64,000 nucleotides of DNA from Liquidambar formosana (Eukaryota; Streptophyta; Magnoliopsida; Saxifragales; Altingiaceae), in the NCBI GenBank assembly GCA_039720395.1, contig CM077832.1, positions 32,498,853 through 32,562,852 of the forward strand. Reading direction: 5' to 3'. The translations under genes and the position numbers were made by a program. The number at the start of each line of letters is the position of its first letter. Position 1 is the first letter of the stretch. This document shows positions 13,083 through 24,289 of this stretch, piece after piece. Below the pieces are notes generated by a model. That model was not told the origin of the DNA. It made no database searches and worked only from the letters and a program-made list of their open reading frames with translations.

Positions 13083-14388
13083 TGATGGGGGGTATATATA
13101 CAAAAATCTAGGGCATTATTATCATTTCATGAAGCGGGTACAAGAGAAAAACACGCGTTTCAGGAGCAGGAAACATTGTCTTAAAGAAAATATGGGAGAA
13201 GCAGTGTGGAAATTAGTTTGGGTATGAAGAAAGGCCATTACCCAATGTTGCACCTCTAAGCAGGATCCTGCGAGGGGTGAGCTGGATACGGTCCTACCAA
13301 AATATTAAAATTAAAACCTTGGGATCTTACTTTATAATGAAGACATTGGATTTGGAAGAGGGTTTCCTTAATTTCGGAGAATGGTCTGTTATGCCTCCAG
13401 TTGATTCTCACAAAGAATGGGAGGAAAGAAGGGAAACTGCTTTAAAGTGGGGTTTTTAAATAAATAAAAAAGATCATTTTCCTCTCCTTTCCTTTCCTTC
13501 ATCCTTTTTTGGAAACCAATGGAGGGTTAAGTTTCAGTAGTAATGATCCAAAAAATTTCTTATACAAAATGATCCAAAACTGAGAACTTTTTCTAAGATC
13601 TTCCTACACTTGTTTCATGTTACCTGAGTTACCTTTGTGATAATCATTGTTACTGCTCCATAGTGTGTGATATTATGACAATGAATCAATTTTGGTTTGG
13701 AAAATCAATTTCTCACATTCATTATATTTGATTTTTGTTTGCTTTACATTTCATGGTAGTTTGTTAGAATATGATTTCTGGTTAGGCTCTGTTTGTTGTT
13801 TGGGAAACGTCATTCTTGGAATGGCTTTAGAAAGGGAAAAAGGGTATATTGGAACCAAGTTGTGGAAAACACCCTTTCTTGTTATGCTTGCAGTACAAGA
13901 ATACAGGTACCTGTCAAAAACATTTACACTTCTCTTTAGAACTAAAGTGGCTCTTCTAAATTGTTGAGTGCCCTGTTAGTGGAAATAGGTTGGACACACT
14001 AGCCTTATTTATCTTATCAATACTGCAATCACAATGACATGCCGCCTCCTTGATAGGTCGATACACATCACAGATTTTGTTAGGAGAAGGCAGAGCCCCC
14101 AGTGTATGATGGGTTTTTTTTTCCAACGAGGTTAAAATTGAACTACTGTGTTTGTTTGAAGTCATACAATTTCTCTTCATCATTATATTTTTGGTTTGCA
14201 TGAGAGGTATCTTGTGGTTTTGGGCACCATGACTTTTATTTGTGCTGAAAATATGGGTTGAGTTTGGTTTAGATCAATAAACCTACCGACAATTCTGAAG
14301 AACATAGGAAAAACTATATTATTTTTCTCTTCAATTGAAGGGGGGGCAAAAGAAGAGGAAAGGAAAGAACTTGACTGCTGCAGCAGTG

Positions 14389-14765
14389 ATGGTGGATGAT
14401 GGTGGTCCCTATTTGGGGCTGCTATACCGGCTATTTTTGCAGGGCAAGCTTTTAGAATGAAGAGAAGGCGTGATGAAGAGCAGAGAATTAAGAGTGCACG
14501 GGGGAGGGAGAAGAATTCTGATAAAATTTTTGTCTGTGAAAGGGTCTGCACATCGAAGAGAATGTCAAAGAAGGTAGGGGCATTGTCCAAGGACCCAATC
14601 CCTGATACTTGCGTTACTGTCTGTGGTGTATCCCAGCTTGATGCTTGCGTTGATGCCTGTGCTCGTGCTATTTGCGTTAACCAGCAAGTACCTAACTGGA
14701 ACGACATTTGCCTTAGAAGATGTCAGAGTGAATGCTTTAAACTATCTGCTTCTCAATCTTCTTAG
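14389..14765 (+). CDS. Small Cys-rich plant protein (At5g64816-like), with one frameshift
   Basis: The clear reading frame from 14457 gives a basic start (MKRRRDEEQRIKSARGRE), then KIFVCERVCTSKRMSKKVG, DTCVTVCGVSQLDACVDACA, CVNQQVPNWNDICLRRCQSE and C. About ten cysteines fall in CxxxC-type spacings. The same frame continues upstream of 14457 as WWSLFGAAIPAIFAGQAF, which looks like a hydrophobic signal or membrane segment. The best start is ATG at 14389 (MVD), but it is one base out of frame with WWSLF; a single missing base near 14396-14400 joins them to give about 125 residues. I recall Arabidopsis At5g64816 with the same N terminus, annotated as uncharacterised. The function is unknown. Its position next to LIP1 matches Arabidopsis order. 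The opposite-strand frame at 14183-14707 is a shadow. Confidence 0.8.
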
Positions 14766-15421
14766 TGCTCTTTTTGTCATTGATTCCAATGATTAATTTT
14801 TGTATGACATGCTGTTAAACTGAGTGATCTCTGAATCCTTTTTGGAACCAAAGTCTATTAATTGATATATTAGTTAGCAATCCTTTGCAGGCAGTTTTCT
14901 TTTCCTTGTTTGCAGTGAGCTACATTTTAATTTTGGATTCTTATGGCCTGCATTTCAATCCACTCCGGTACTCATGAGTAAAACTTATGAGTAAAATTAA
15001 AAAGTGTAAGATGTCATTTCAAATTCCTTATAATCCTTTCATTTTAATGGTTTCACTTTCGCTCTTTCACCCATGCCAAACAAAGAAAAAAATTATTTTT
15101 TTAATTCAAAACCTTTCAGTTTCCCCTATTTATGCCCTTACCAAAAACCATCTAAACTTGTTTTCCTCAGCACAAAAACGTATTAGATGATGAATGATGC
15201 TTGGTGATCTCTAGATCAGTTCTTATCCTTCTCTCCAAATGATTAGGCAGAAAACAATTTTCCCCTCTCTCTCTCTCTCTCTCTCTCTGCACCATCCCAT
15301 TCCTTTTACATGCTCAAGAAAATTCAATAAAATAAAATTCAGATCATTATGGGTTACAATCCAAAACTGAAATAAAGCAGTAATTACCTCACTACTTTAT
15401 AAGCACGAACTTAAATTCTGA

Positions 15422-15992
15422 TTAAAGCTCTGCATCATCAGTCTCTTGTTGTTCAACATGCTCTCCTTCACCTTCTCTGCTGTCTTGTGCGCTGCTTCTT
15501 CCACTACTTTTGCCGCTGATTTTGCGCATTCCTCCACCGTCACTTTGCTGCGATCCAAAACTCTTCCCCACCGCCTCTTTCACCTTCCCTCCCACACCAT
15601 CACTTCCAACACTTGCCCCTATCTCGTGCTTCATCCCCACTCCTAAAACTGATTGAAAAATGCAAAACTATAATCGAAAAAAAAAACACTTACAATTAAA
15701 ATAAACAAATGGGTATTTGTGAATAATATATCTAACATCATACTTACTCTAAATTTGGAGGAAAGAGTTTTATCTGTACTAGATTTATGATAGTTTTAAC
15801 CTTGTCCCAGGAGTTCACGTATGATCTTGATAGTAAAGAAAATGTGTCTGTCACCATCTCTACAAGAGATGGATTCTTTTGCTTGTTAACATCATTGCCC
15901 TGTCCTTCATTTCCAGCCGTGGTGGGAATTCTAGGAGAGAGTATAATGAACCAGAGGAAAAACAACCGAGCAGTTCCTCTAAATGTATCCAT
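15422..15992 (-). pseudogene. Degenerate gene for a secreted, amphipathic-helix protein (possibly At5g64820-like)
   Basis: Exon 1 (15748-15992) is open. It starts MDTFRGTARLFFLWFIILSP, a good signal peptide, continues PSLVEMVTDTFSLLSRSYVN and ends FPPNL at a GTAAGT donor. Exon 2 (15422-15648), using the CAG acceptor at 15649-15651, continues DFRSGDEARD and then meets a stop. Plausible protein then appears in other frames: GGKVKEAVGKSFGS in one, TVEECAKSAAKVVEEAAHKT in a second, and EQQETDDAEL with the stop back in the first of these. Three single-base indels within about 220 bp would be needed. The Lys/Ala/Glu segment resembles an LEA-like amphipathic helix. I infer the At5g64820 match from synteny and memory; the function is unknown. 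Confidence 0.55.
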
Positions 15993-16068
15993 GCCTAACC
16001 ACTCAATTTTGGCAGAGAATACAGCGGGTTCAACATCAAATTATGTTTGGGTTTCAATTTGTAGTTAG

Positions 16069-16897
16069 GCTGATTTGAAGCTTTAACACGTTCTCACTGC
16101 CTGAAGACTCACGTGTGGTTAGTACCTTGAATGTAGCTACCTACCTTTGAACATTTCAAATATTGTTGAGGTATTATTCAGTAATCACAAGTTCAGAACC
16201 TGTTCTATACTGCACGTGGGGGGCAAATGCCGTAACTGTTTCTCCCACGACCTGATGATTCCAACTCAACCACGATCTTACGACTGCCATAAATGTGTAA
16301 CTGATAACCGCGCCTTGTTAGGGCGATTTTGAAGGTTAATGCTTCTTCACAATCATTAGGCTGAATTACTTGCAATTTTTCTTAGGCCGAGTTTTAGGGT
16401 GTAAATAGAGTTTTGATATTACATCGCTTCTCTCTTTATTCCGACCCTTAAACGTGAAAGTTATTTCACAAAAGTGCTTAGAATTTGATTTTAGACATTT
16501 TTCTAGATTTTCACTTTTTCGCTTGGAAATCTTTTTCGCACGCGTTTTCAATACTTCCAAAATAGCAAACTTGAAATTACTCCATATGGGATCGAACTCG
16601 GAATTAAGTGTGCTTTTATAGTCATTGAATAGATAATTTTAGGCCCTTTGAGACCACTGAGGTCTCAACTCCTGTTAAAAACTCGTTTTCCCGAACGAGT
16701 TTTTGGAATGAGGTTAAAAAAATTACTTGACTTTCAAGAGAAATCCAAGTGGGTGATTTCCCCTAATAAAAATGAGGTGTTTACTACTCCGTATACAATG
16801 ACTAATAATTTTTCTCCCAACAGACATAACACGTGAAAGTATATTTTAGTTTTACGTGGCTTCCCATTTTAAGAAAATGTACACATAGGATGTTCGT
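16069..16897. other. Intergenic, no gene recognised
   Basis: Several short open frames occur but none shows a domain, splice structure or composition suggesting a gene. No repeat boundaries were found before the SINE that follows. Confidence 0.45.
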
Positions 16898-16913
16898 AAG
16901 GAGGACGCGAAGC

Positions 16914-17104
16914 GCCCTTGCAGGGTTGGTTGAGCGGTCAAGTCCTGAGTGTGCTCCCCAGAGGTCATCGTTTCAACTCCTCGCGGAGATCGCTGCTTGT
17001 GTGGGTATAGGGCATCTCACACGGGCTATTAGGGGAATAGTCTGGGTTGAAACCTCGGCGGGAGTAAGACCTAGGATACCCCTAATAGTTAATCAAAAAA
17101 AAAA
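16914..17104 (+). mobile_element. tRNA-derived SINE with 16-bp target duplication
   Basis: The head has an A box (TGGTTGAGCGGTCAAG) and a B box (CGTTTCAACTCC) at tRNA spacing. The element ends in an A tract (about 17096-17106) after CCCCTAATAGTTAATC. The 16-bp direct repeat AAGGAGGACGCGAAGC flanks it at 16898-16913 and 17105-17120. At about 190 bp it looks full length, and the perfect duplication implies recent insertion. It lies between the degenerate secreted-protein gene and the GDSL locus. Confidence 0.92.
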
Positions 17105-18504
17105 AAGGAGGACGCGAAGCACTTCACAATTAATTGTCAATGGTTAAGTTGAAGTTGATCCGAAATGGAAACCCAAAACAGTACGTGTTGGCTCAAACGC
17201 AATCTGTGTGAGAACCCCATCTCCAAATCAAAGGAGTATTTGTAAGTTATTAGCACATTACTTCCTCGTCTGCTCCAAGGAGAGAAACAAGAAACAACTG
17301 CCTATTAAATCAGAGCTTGAAAACTAAGATGAAATTACAGATTCCAATTACTGAAAGTAGATCATATCTCACGAAAAGACGTACGTATAGGAGTGCGTGC
17401 ATGGAGAGAGCATGTTAGGCATCAACCACAAACCAACTGACTAAAATTCATGGGTGTCACAAATCGTTCTTCTCCGCCATAGAGGGTTAGAGCTGCCAAC
17501 TTAGAAGCTGCCTCAGTTGGATGAAACCTGTCCCAGAACAAGTATTTGTGCCGGTTCAAGCAAAGGTTGGAAGTTGGTTCACATGAGGATGCTGCATTGA
17601 ACTTTCCTCTTCCACAGCAAGCTGTTTTAACCTCCTCAAAATCTACAAAATTGGTGGAATATTATGAAAAATAATTAGATATCTCCACCTTGTTTCGTTC
17701 TTCATAAATAAACATAATGGGATTTGGTAGGAAAGGGTGAATTCATTTGGTGGAAAATAGAAGAAAAAATAATTACCGACTGTAAATCCTCTGTTTGGAT
17801 CTTGGAATTTACGAGGGAAAGAAAAAGAAAATGCTGAAAGTTGCTTGGAATAAATTCATTTGTACAGTGTGTGTTTATTCTTTTTCCGAGTTCCAAAAGA
17901 AGGGTAGAGTGCATGATTGATTATATTTGGAGAAGGTCGAGATTTTGGATTCAATAAATAAAATTTGGAAAGTTAAAATTAGCCACTGTTGTGATGTACG
18001 TACGTACATCATGGGATTGGCAATGCAGATTTCTGCTCTATTTACTATATGTAGTGTCATTTTTAAGAATAAAAATGCTTACTAAATTTATGTGGGTGGT
18101 GAATGATATTCATGGTCATGTCATATGCATTTCCGAGAGAATACTTCATCCCTATCATTTCTGTGCTCAAGTTTTGCAAGAGGGGTTCCATTTTGGTGTA
18201 AAACATCCAAGCAAGCTCGTTTAATTCCTTATCACAACCACCGTGAGGGTGAAGTATCGTATGCCTGGGCAGCATCCCTCGGCGGAACACTTATGATGCC
18301 GAATTTCCTAGCTCCCACGTTGATAGATTCTGCCTACAACCAAAAGGTCCTTAACACTATTTTCCTACCATAGACATATATACAAGTACTATGTATTTGG
18401 GTTGAACCCCTTGCATGGGTTGTGGGATTCATTAGGCCAATCAAAGGTGGAGCTACGAAGAGAGTGCCATGGGCTACAGCCCCAGGCAGCTTGGGCCAAA
18501 ACAA

Positions 18505-18722
18505 GGGAACGGCTATTGCAACCCCCCATTCCGATAAGCCCCCCCTCATCCTTTAGGTTTTTAAGGTTTTATAATGCAAAATATAAAATTTTTTATAAAA
18601 ACCGTCCATGATATCCATTAGAAACACATCATTATATTGAACACTTGCAGAAGAAAGTTTTCCAAAATCTAGTCATTTAAATATATTTTTAAACCATTTA
18701 TAGCCTTTATTTCATTTTTTTG
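18505..18722. mobile_element. MULE-type insertion in GDSL copy A intron 3
   Basis: It begins GGGAACGGCTATTGCAACCC, the terminus shared with the larger elements at 23829 and 61908. The 9-bp repeat CCAAAACAA flanks it at 18496-18504 and 18723-18731. Copy B of this intron reads CCAAAACAATTTTTTACA once, without the insert, which confirms the boundaries. The right end does not mirror the left one, so this is an internally deleted or one-ended derivative. Confidence 0.8.
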
Positions 18723-18756
18723 CCAAAACAATTTTTTACATGTCCTATAGTATGAG

Positions 18757-19152
18757 GGGTTTAGTTATTGCAACCCCAAAATTTTGTTTGTACACCCCAC
18801 TAATTTTGCTTTTTTTAGAGTTTTAGAAATATATAAAAGGTTTTTATGAAAAACGTTCACGTAGTTCATTAGAAAACATCAAAAACAACTTTGCAGAAAA
18901 AAGTTTTCCCAAATTTATAGTTTAAGTTCTTATGACAAAAAATGAAGAGAGACGGTAAATAGCCAAAAAATCCATTTAAACGACAGATTTTGGAAAAACT
19001 TTTTTCTGCAAAGTTGTTAAAAATGACGTTTCCTAGTTGACTGCGCCACCAATTTTCATAAAAAAAAAAACTTTTATATTTTTCTTAAACCTTAAAAAAT
19101 AAAAATTAGTGAGGTGTATAAACAAAGTTTTGGGGTTGTAATATCGGCTCCT
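18757..19152. mobile_element. Foldback MULE-like element with about 190-bp arms
   Basis: Almost the whole element is an inverted repeat. The left arm holds TTATTGCAACCCCAAAA, CACCCCACTAATTTTG and AACAACTTTGCAGAAAAAAG. The right arm carries their complements (CTTTTTTCTGCAAAGTTG, CAAAGTTTTGGGGTTG). The 9-bp duplication TAGTATGAG lies at 18748-18756 and 19153-19161. It has no coding capacity. A truncated copy with the same insertion point lies at 24717-24935, so the insertion predates the local duplication. Confidence 0.88.
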
Positions 19153-19334
19153 TAGTATGAGTCTTTACACTTTAGCCCAGATTTAAAAGAGGCCAAGAGC
19201 CCAAAAGGCTTTAGGCTTTAAACTTAGTGCATCTAAACTTAACCTATGGTATCTGCCTAGGCTCAAATCACTCTTCCATTTAACAAAAGGGGTAAGTTAT
19301 TGTTACCACAAAATTTCCTAAACACCCCTACTTA

Positions 19335-19470
19335 TATCAAGATAAGTTATATCAGATTATGCATTGGGGGTTGTACCAGTGCATTAGCCCAATGTATTCT
19401 ATAACCCATTAATGCATAAGGTACAATCCCCAATACAAATGTTGATATAAGTTATATCAGCATGTTCATC
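19335..19470. repeat. Hairpin MITE relic
   Basis: Arms with ATAAGTTATATCAG and the central TTAATGCATAAGG word make this a diverged relative of the hairpin at 12933-13082. The ends and target duplication are not clear. Confidence 0.45.
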
Positions 19471-19869
19471 TTATATATTTATATAATTTTGTATTCTTTT
19501 TGGGCGAGGGTTGAGTGAGAGAAGAGAGGGATAAAGAGTTTGAGACCTGTAAATGGGTGTGGTAGGTGGATTGGAGAAGGGTCATGAAGTCTTGCTTAGG
19601 CGCTGTTCGTCTGAAACCGTAATACTCGAAGATGTCATTGCTTCCCACACTGAGGAGGAACAAGGATTTGGAAATCAGGCTCGCGGTTGCCGTTGGCCCC
19701 ATTACCTCTGTGATGTTGCCTTGGACCATTGCGAATTGTTGGACCTGTTCTACCATTGGAATGATCTTCTTCTTTGGAACAGGAACATAATTTAAAATTA
19801 GTCCACTTTCTTTTTTCCTTTTTTTTTTGGGATTCAGACCAAGAAATTTAGATATATCTTTTGATATTA

Positions 19870-20067
19870 AGTCATGTTTGTTTAGCTGAAATGAATTAGA
19901 CGAAATAAAATCACATTCCAAATCTTTTCAAATAGCGTGTTTGGATAAGGTATTTTAAATGGTGATGGATCAAATGCTTGGACATTTACTTCAAATCTCT
20001 TTTTATTTTCAAATTATTTCAAATATGAAATGAGATTTCCTTTTATTCTAACTAAACAAACATGACA
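19870..20067. mobile_element. Tourist-like (PIF/Harbinger) MITE in GDSL intron 2
   Basis: The ends are AGTCATGTTTGTTTAGCTG and, complemented, TGTCATGTTTGTTTAGTTA. TTA flanks both sides (19867-19869 and 20068-20070), the PIF/Harbinger target. The element is 198 bp and non-coding. Confidence 0.75.
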
Positions 20068-21661
20068 TTACAGTAACCTTCTAACCACATTAGTGGGTTT
20101 TTAATTTCAGCCCACAACCATTTACCACTTGAGGTCTCTATGGGCTTTTCAACCGTGGTGTAGCATATGTTTCTGAAAGACACTTTTATTCTTTTTTGAA
20201 TTCAAAAACAAGAGAAATGAAAAATATTAAAGAAAGAAAAATAAAAGGAGAGTACGTAGGAGACTAATTTTAAATTATGTTCATTTCCCAAAGAACAAAG
20301 CACACTTCTATATATATTCTTTTTAAAATTCTAAGAAAAGAGAAATGATAAAAATAAAATGGCAATAGTCTGATGAGACATGTTACGAACAAGAACCAAG
20401 ATTTATTGTCATTTCAGGCTAAACGTTGTCAACCATTTTGTTCTTTTTAATTTCGAATTGGACAACTAAATAGGCCGTAAATAAAAAATCCATCCTTATC
20501 AAAAGGAGTGAGATCCATCCCCCTTGGATTTGGATTTAGTGCAATTACCATATGGTATAGTAAACATAGGATCGATAACACGTAATAAGGAGAAGAAATG
20601 AAAGGTTGAAACTTGAAAGATGCATTTAACACCCAACGCTTAACAGTCTTCTATTTCTCCTTCTTACCCATGTATTATCGATTTTACGTTTACTACATCA
20701 TGCGGTAAAAGTAACCAACTGCACCAAATCCGAATCCCCCTTACTAGAGGGTGCAAAGGGGGCAATGGGGTGTAGGAAATTTAAATTAGAACTGATAAGG
20801 ATTGAAAAACTTACAAATGGTAAAATCCCAGTGTGGTCGAGAAGCCCGGCCCCCGCCGACGCGAAGTTCACGCCGTGAAGTATATTACTCTTGAAAGTGG
20901 ACGTATGATTGAGTAGTTCCAAAAATGGTGGTGGACTTGTCTCATATCCCAAAAGCCTCACTAACCAAACCAATACCACACATATAAAACTTCAAAAATA
21001 TTAGTTACTAAATAAAGATGCAATTTTTTCATAGTTTTCTCATCATTAATTCTCCCCGTATCAACCCCAAGGGTAGTTTTCTTGACAAGGGACCATGCTT
21101 TAGGAAGTGAAGGCCCTAAGTTCGACTAATTCTAAATCCTTTGGGTCACCCACTTAAAGTTTCATGATTCTCATGAGTTTTGAACTTATCTAATTCATAT
21201 GGATTATAGAGTCTTATATGAGCTTGAATATTATCCATATTGTCATTGTGTTAATGTTAAAGAAAAGAAAAATTATAGTTTCATTTACTCAACTTTCACT
21301 TGAGAACATTTTACATCCCTTGTTTTACTTTAAAAAAATTTTGACCTCCTTTATTTTGGATTTATAGCACTTTACGTCTTTGTCAGTTTGCCATTTGGTT
21401 TTTGACAGAAATATGGTCACCTGCCACTCAAAGTAGTTTCAAAATGAGAATGACACTGTTGGACCAAAAAAACCCTGTTATTGATTGTAAACCATAACTG
21501 TCTATAGTTGGGCAAATTGATAAAATAACATTTGATTTCTTGCCGGATAATAGTCCCATGCAATGCACATAACCCCACTTAAAGTATTTTGAGGACAAAA
21601 ATACCCCTATGTAATGAAAAAAAAAAAAAAAAAACATTTTCCAAACTAGAGGGGTCCAAAC

Positions 21662-22408
21662 TAGGGATGTCAACAGGGCAGGTTTGGTACGAAAAGCCCT
21701 CTCCCAACCCCAACTCATTGGGATTTATCCCGTCCCAAACCCACTTTAAATTCAGCATCCAATTCCTATTCCCATCCCATTTAAATTTGAAAATCCCATT
21801 CCCGCCCCATCTTGTCCCGTCCAATTTATACTTTGTGGGACAAGATAGGATGGGAAGGGACGAAATAAAAAATCGATTACGTTCTATAGGTTAAATTTGT
21901 TTTTAAGAAAAAATAGTAGTTTTATTTTACCATATTTATAATAATAAATTTTTAAAATTTGTTCATTAAATTCATCAAACTATTTTCAATTTTCCTATAT
22001 GAAAGATTAATAAAACATAACAACTAATAAGAATCACGTAATAACAATAATTTTTTTCAATGAAAGTGTCATAACTCGCAACAAAACAGAATAGATCAAA
22101 TGGACAAGAAAAAAAAACAGGATCCTAACAAAGACAAAAAGCAACTCAAGAAATTAGAGGCCTTTATATATCAAATGGCATAAGTGTATTATTATATATT
22201 AATAGAGGTATAATAGTAAAAGTGAGTAGATAATTGGGCAGGCTTGGGACCGGTTTTTAATGAAAATCCCAACCCCACCCCAACCCTTAACGGGTTCTTA
22301 AAAAAATCCCAAACCCACTCCTACCCCATTAAATAGTATCCTAAACTCTTCCCACTAGAAACGGGGCAGGACGGGATCCCAAAAAAAACCTACCCCGTTT
22401 CATCCCTA
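21662..22408. mobile_element. hAT-like non-autonomous element in GDSL intron 1
   Basis: The termini are TAGGGATGTCAAC and its near-complement ending CATCCCTA. The exact 8-bp repeat GTCCAAAC flanks it at 21654-21661 and 22409-22416. The subterminal regions are rich in CCCATTCCC and CCCCACCCC words in inverted order. It is 747 bp, non-coding and related to the element at 60366-61339. Confidence 0.9.
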
Positions 22409-22855
22409 GTCCAAACTGTTTGAAACGTGAATTAGAAAGAGTAAAATATTTTCGAGTGAAAATAGTGGGAATTAATGAATTTCCCTTAAAATATGTGAAC
22501 AATCATAACCAAATATAATCATATATCGTATAAATGACAAACCGATTTGGTCAGCATTGTTGAGTCCATTGCTAAACCTTCCCGTTGGTGTCGAGTTAAA
22601 AAAGTCAATCCCATTGAAAGGGAAGTTGGCCGTCGCCCCACACTCCGGCAAGTAATTGTTAGTCCCGATGTCGGCCGTCGAGTCCCCAAATATGAATACA
22701 GCCGGCACGGTTGCCCCGGCCAAATGCATGGCAACCATGGCTACACACAAGAGAAGAAAATGAGGAGATGAAATCCATCGCCTTGCCATGAAAGATAGGG
22801 GGCCAAGTTGCCCACTTGTTGACCTTATCTTCGTGCTTCTCACTCTTATTGTTTA

Positions 22856-23185
22856 CAAGCTCGACCATACCATTTTATACAAATAAATGTTTAAAAAAAA
22901 AATAAAAATACAAGTAGGTAACAACCTGGATAGTGGGCTTATAAAACTAAGAATTCGATTTTAATTAGGCGGATTACCCTAGTAATGATCCACATGGAGT
23001 CAAAAAAAAGGTGTAATTATGATATGTAATTACTCCTAACTAATCTACTTTCTGTCAAATACAAACGACATTAGTGCAACTAACATGTGCATGACAAAAT
23101 AGGTTACGTGGCTATCTGCCTCGGACTTGGTATATATTCGATGCCAAGCTTCATTCTGTTTTAATTAATGTAATTTATATAGTAT
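22856..23185. repeat. Upstream region of GDSL copy A, duplicated upstream of copy B
   Basis: The sequence upstream of exon 1, including the TACCATTTTATACAAATAAA word, is repeated with few changes at about 25138-25495. Homology stops abruptly at TTAATGTAAT in both, where copy B continues into a Helitron-like terminus. This marks the outer edge of the tandem duplication. Confidence 0.8.
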
Positions 23186-23225
23186 TGAAGGTGAAGAATA
23201 TACAAAATATATAACTAAAATATAA

Positions 23226-23606
23226 GGGGAGGGATTTGTTTACATCCGGTGTAAAATTTTTTACTCTTATACCTTTCAATATCTTTTTGTAGGAATAATA
23301 TTTTGCTAATCGAACAGTTGGATTAAGTTCTCTATTCATGTACATCATGCGTGCCGAATTTCAAGCAAATCCGATATCAGAAAGTGTTTGATCTGTAAAC
23401 TCACATTTTTTTATATAAATAAAACTATAATTTGGGACGCTTTATGAATGACATAACTCCTAATATCTGTTTTACTTGAAATTTAGCATGCATGAGGTGC
23501 ATGAATAAAGAACCTAATCCAATGATTGGATTAGTGAAATATTTTTCCTATAAAAAGATATTAAGGGATGTAAGAGTAAACACTAGGTGTAAATGGATCC
23601 CTCCCC
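23226..23606. mobile_element. MULE-like MITE, 381 bp
   Basis: The ends are inverted repeats of about 60 bp starting GGGGAGGGATTTGTTTACA and, on the complement, GGGGAGGGATCCATTTACA. Inner arms share TTACTCTTA and AATATCTTTTT. The flanks AAAATATAA and AAAATAAAT match at seven of nine positions, compatible with a decayed 9-bp duplication. It is followed by an AAAT/AT microsatellite at 23607-23668. Confidence 0.7.
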
Positions 23607-23625
23607 AAAATAAATAAATAAATAA

Positions 23626-23668
<43 letters not shown>
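23607..23668. repeat. AAAT then AT microsatellite
   Basis: Five AAAT units run into about twenty AT units. The tract lies immediately next to the MITE end and separates it from the duplicated GDSL intron fragment. Confidence 0.95.
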
Positions 23669-23670
<2 letters not shown>

Positions 23671-23689
23671 AAACCGATCTTACGAGAAA

Positions 23690-23828
23690 TATACAAGTAC
23701 CATGTATTTGGGGTTGAACCCTTGCATGGGCAGGTTATGGGATTCATTAGGCCAGTCAAGGGCAGAGCTATGAAGAGAATGCCTTGGGCTGTAGCCCAGG
23801 GCAGCTTAGGCCAAAACAATTTTTTACA
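23690..23828 (-). repeat. GDSL copy B intron 3 fragment
   Basis: The stretch from about 23690 matches 18364-18504 in copy A intron 3 (words AAGTACCATGTATTTGGG, GGGATTCATTAGGCCA, CAGCTTAGGCCAAAAC). It is the downstream part of the truncated second GDSL copy; exons 2-5 are absent. Confidence 0.75.
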
Positions 23829-24255
23829 GGGAGCGGCTATTGCAACCCCCCAATCCTCTAAGTTGCCCCTACCTTATTTCCCAACCCCCCAAATTTACAC
23901 ACCCACCCCTCTCAAAGACTAAAATAACCCTAACTCTTCTCACCCACCCCATCCCACTCCCCCACACAACAGTCTCGATCCGGCAACAGCGAGGAATGTG
24001 ACGGCGACCGCGAGGAAGGCAAAGACCGGCGACGGCGAGGACAGTGACGGTGACGTCCTCTTGTGATGTTGTTGTCAGTAGATGGGCATTCGCAAGTTCA
24101 CCCAAAAAAAAAATATAGGAAAAGTGGCCAAAAAAAAATGGGTTTCTCGGATCTACCATCGCCATTGGAGCACCCCAGTTTTTTTTTTCAAAACCTCCAT
24201 TCTTTCTGGCAAGGAGGTTCTTCCTCTTCTTTCTTTCTTTCTTTCTTTCTTTCCC

Positions 24256-24289
<34 letters not shown>

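Larger units (their letters stand above)
17441..22843 (-). pseudogene. GDSL esterase/lipase, copy A (five exons, frameshifted)
   Basis: Exons, 5' to 3' on the minus strand, are 22543-22843, about 20806-20960, 19547-about 19771, about 18060-18329 and 17441-17642. Exon 1 has a signal peptide (MARRWISSPHFLLLCVAMVA) and block I FIFGDSTADIGTNN with the catalytic serine. Exon 2 has block II GVNFASAGAGLL. Exon 3 has block III SVGSNDIFEYY. Exon 5 has block V WDRFHPTEAASKLA, giving the Asp-His of the triad. The family hydrolyses esters of lipids and other secreted substrates. Exon 4 is broken: NLY-NVGARKFGIISVPP, GCCPGIRY and LHPHGGCDKELNELA lie in three frames. It needs three separate one-base restorations near 18321, 18280 and 18254, and it contains an in-frame stop as it stands. 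Introns 1-3 hold a hAT-like element, a Tourist-like MITE and two MULE-type insertions. If the indels are real, this is a pseudogene. Confidence 0.88.

Noticed and set aside
14183..14707. Minus-strand frame of 174 codons
   Set aside because: It is antisense to the Cys-rich gene, and the plus-strand frame shows clear family motifs.
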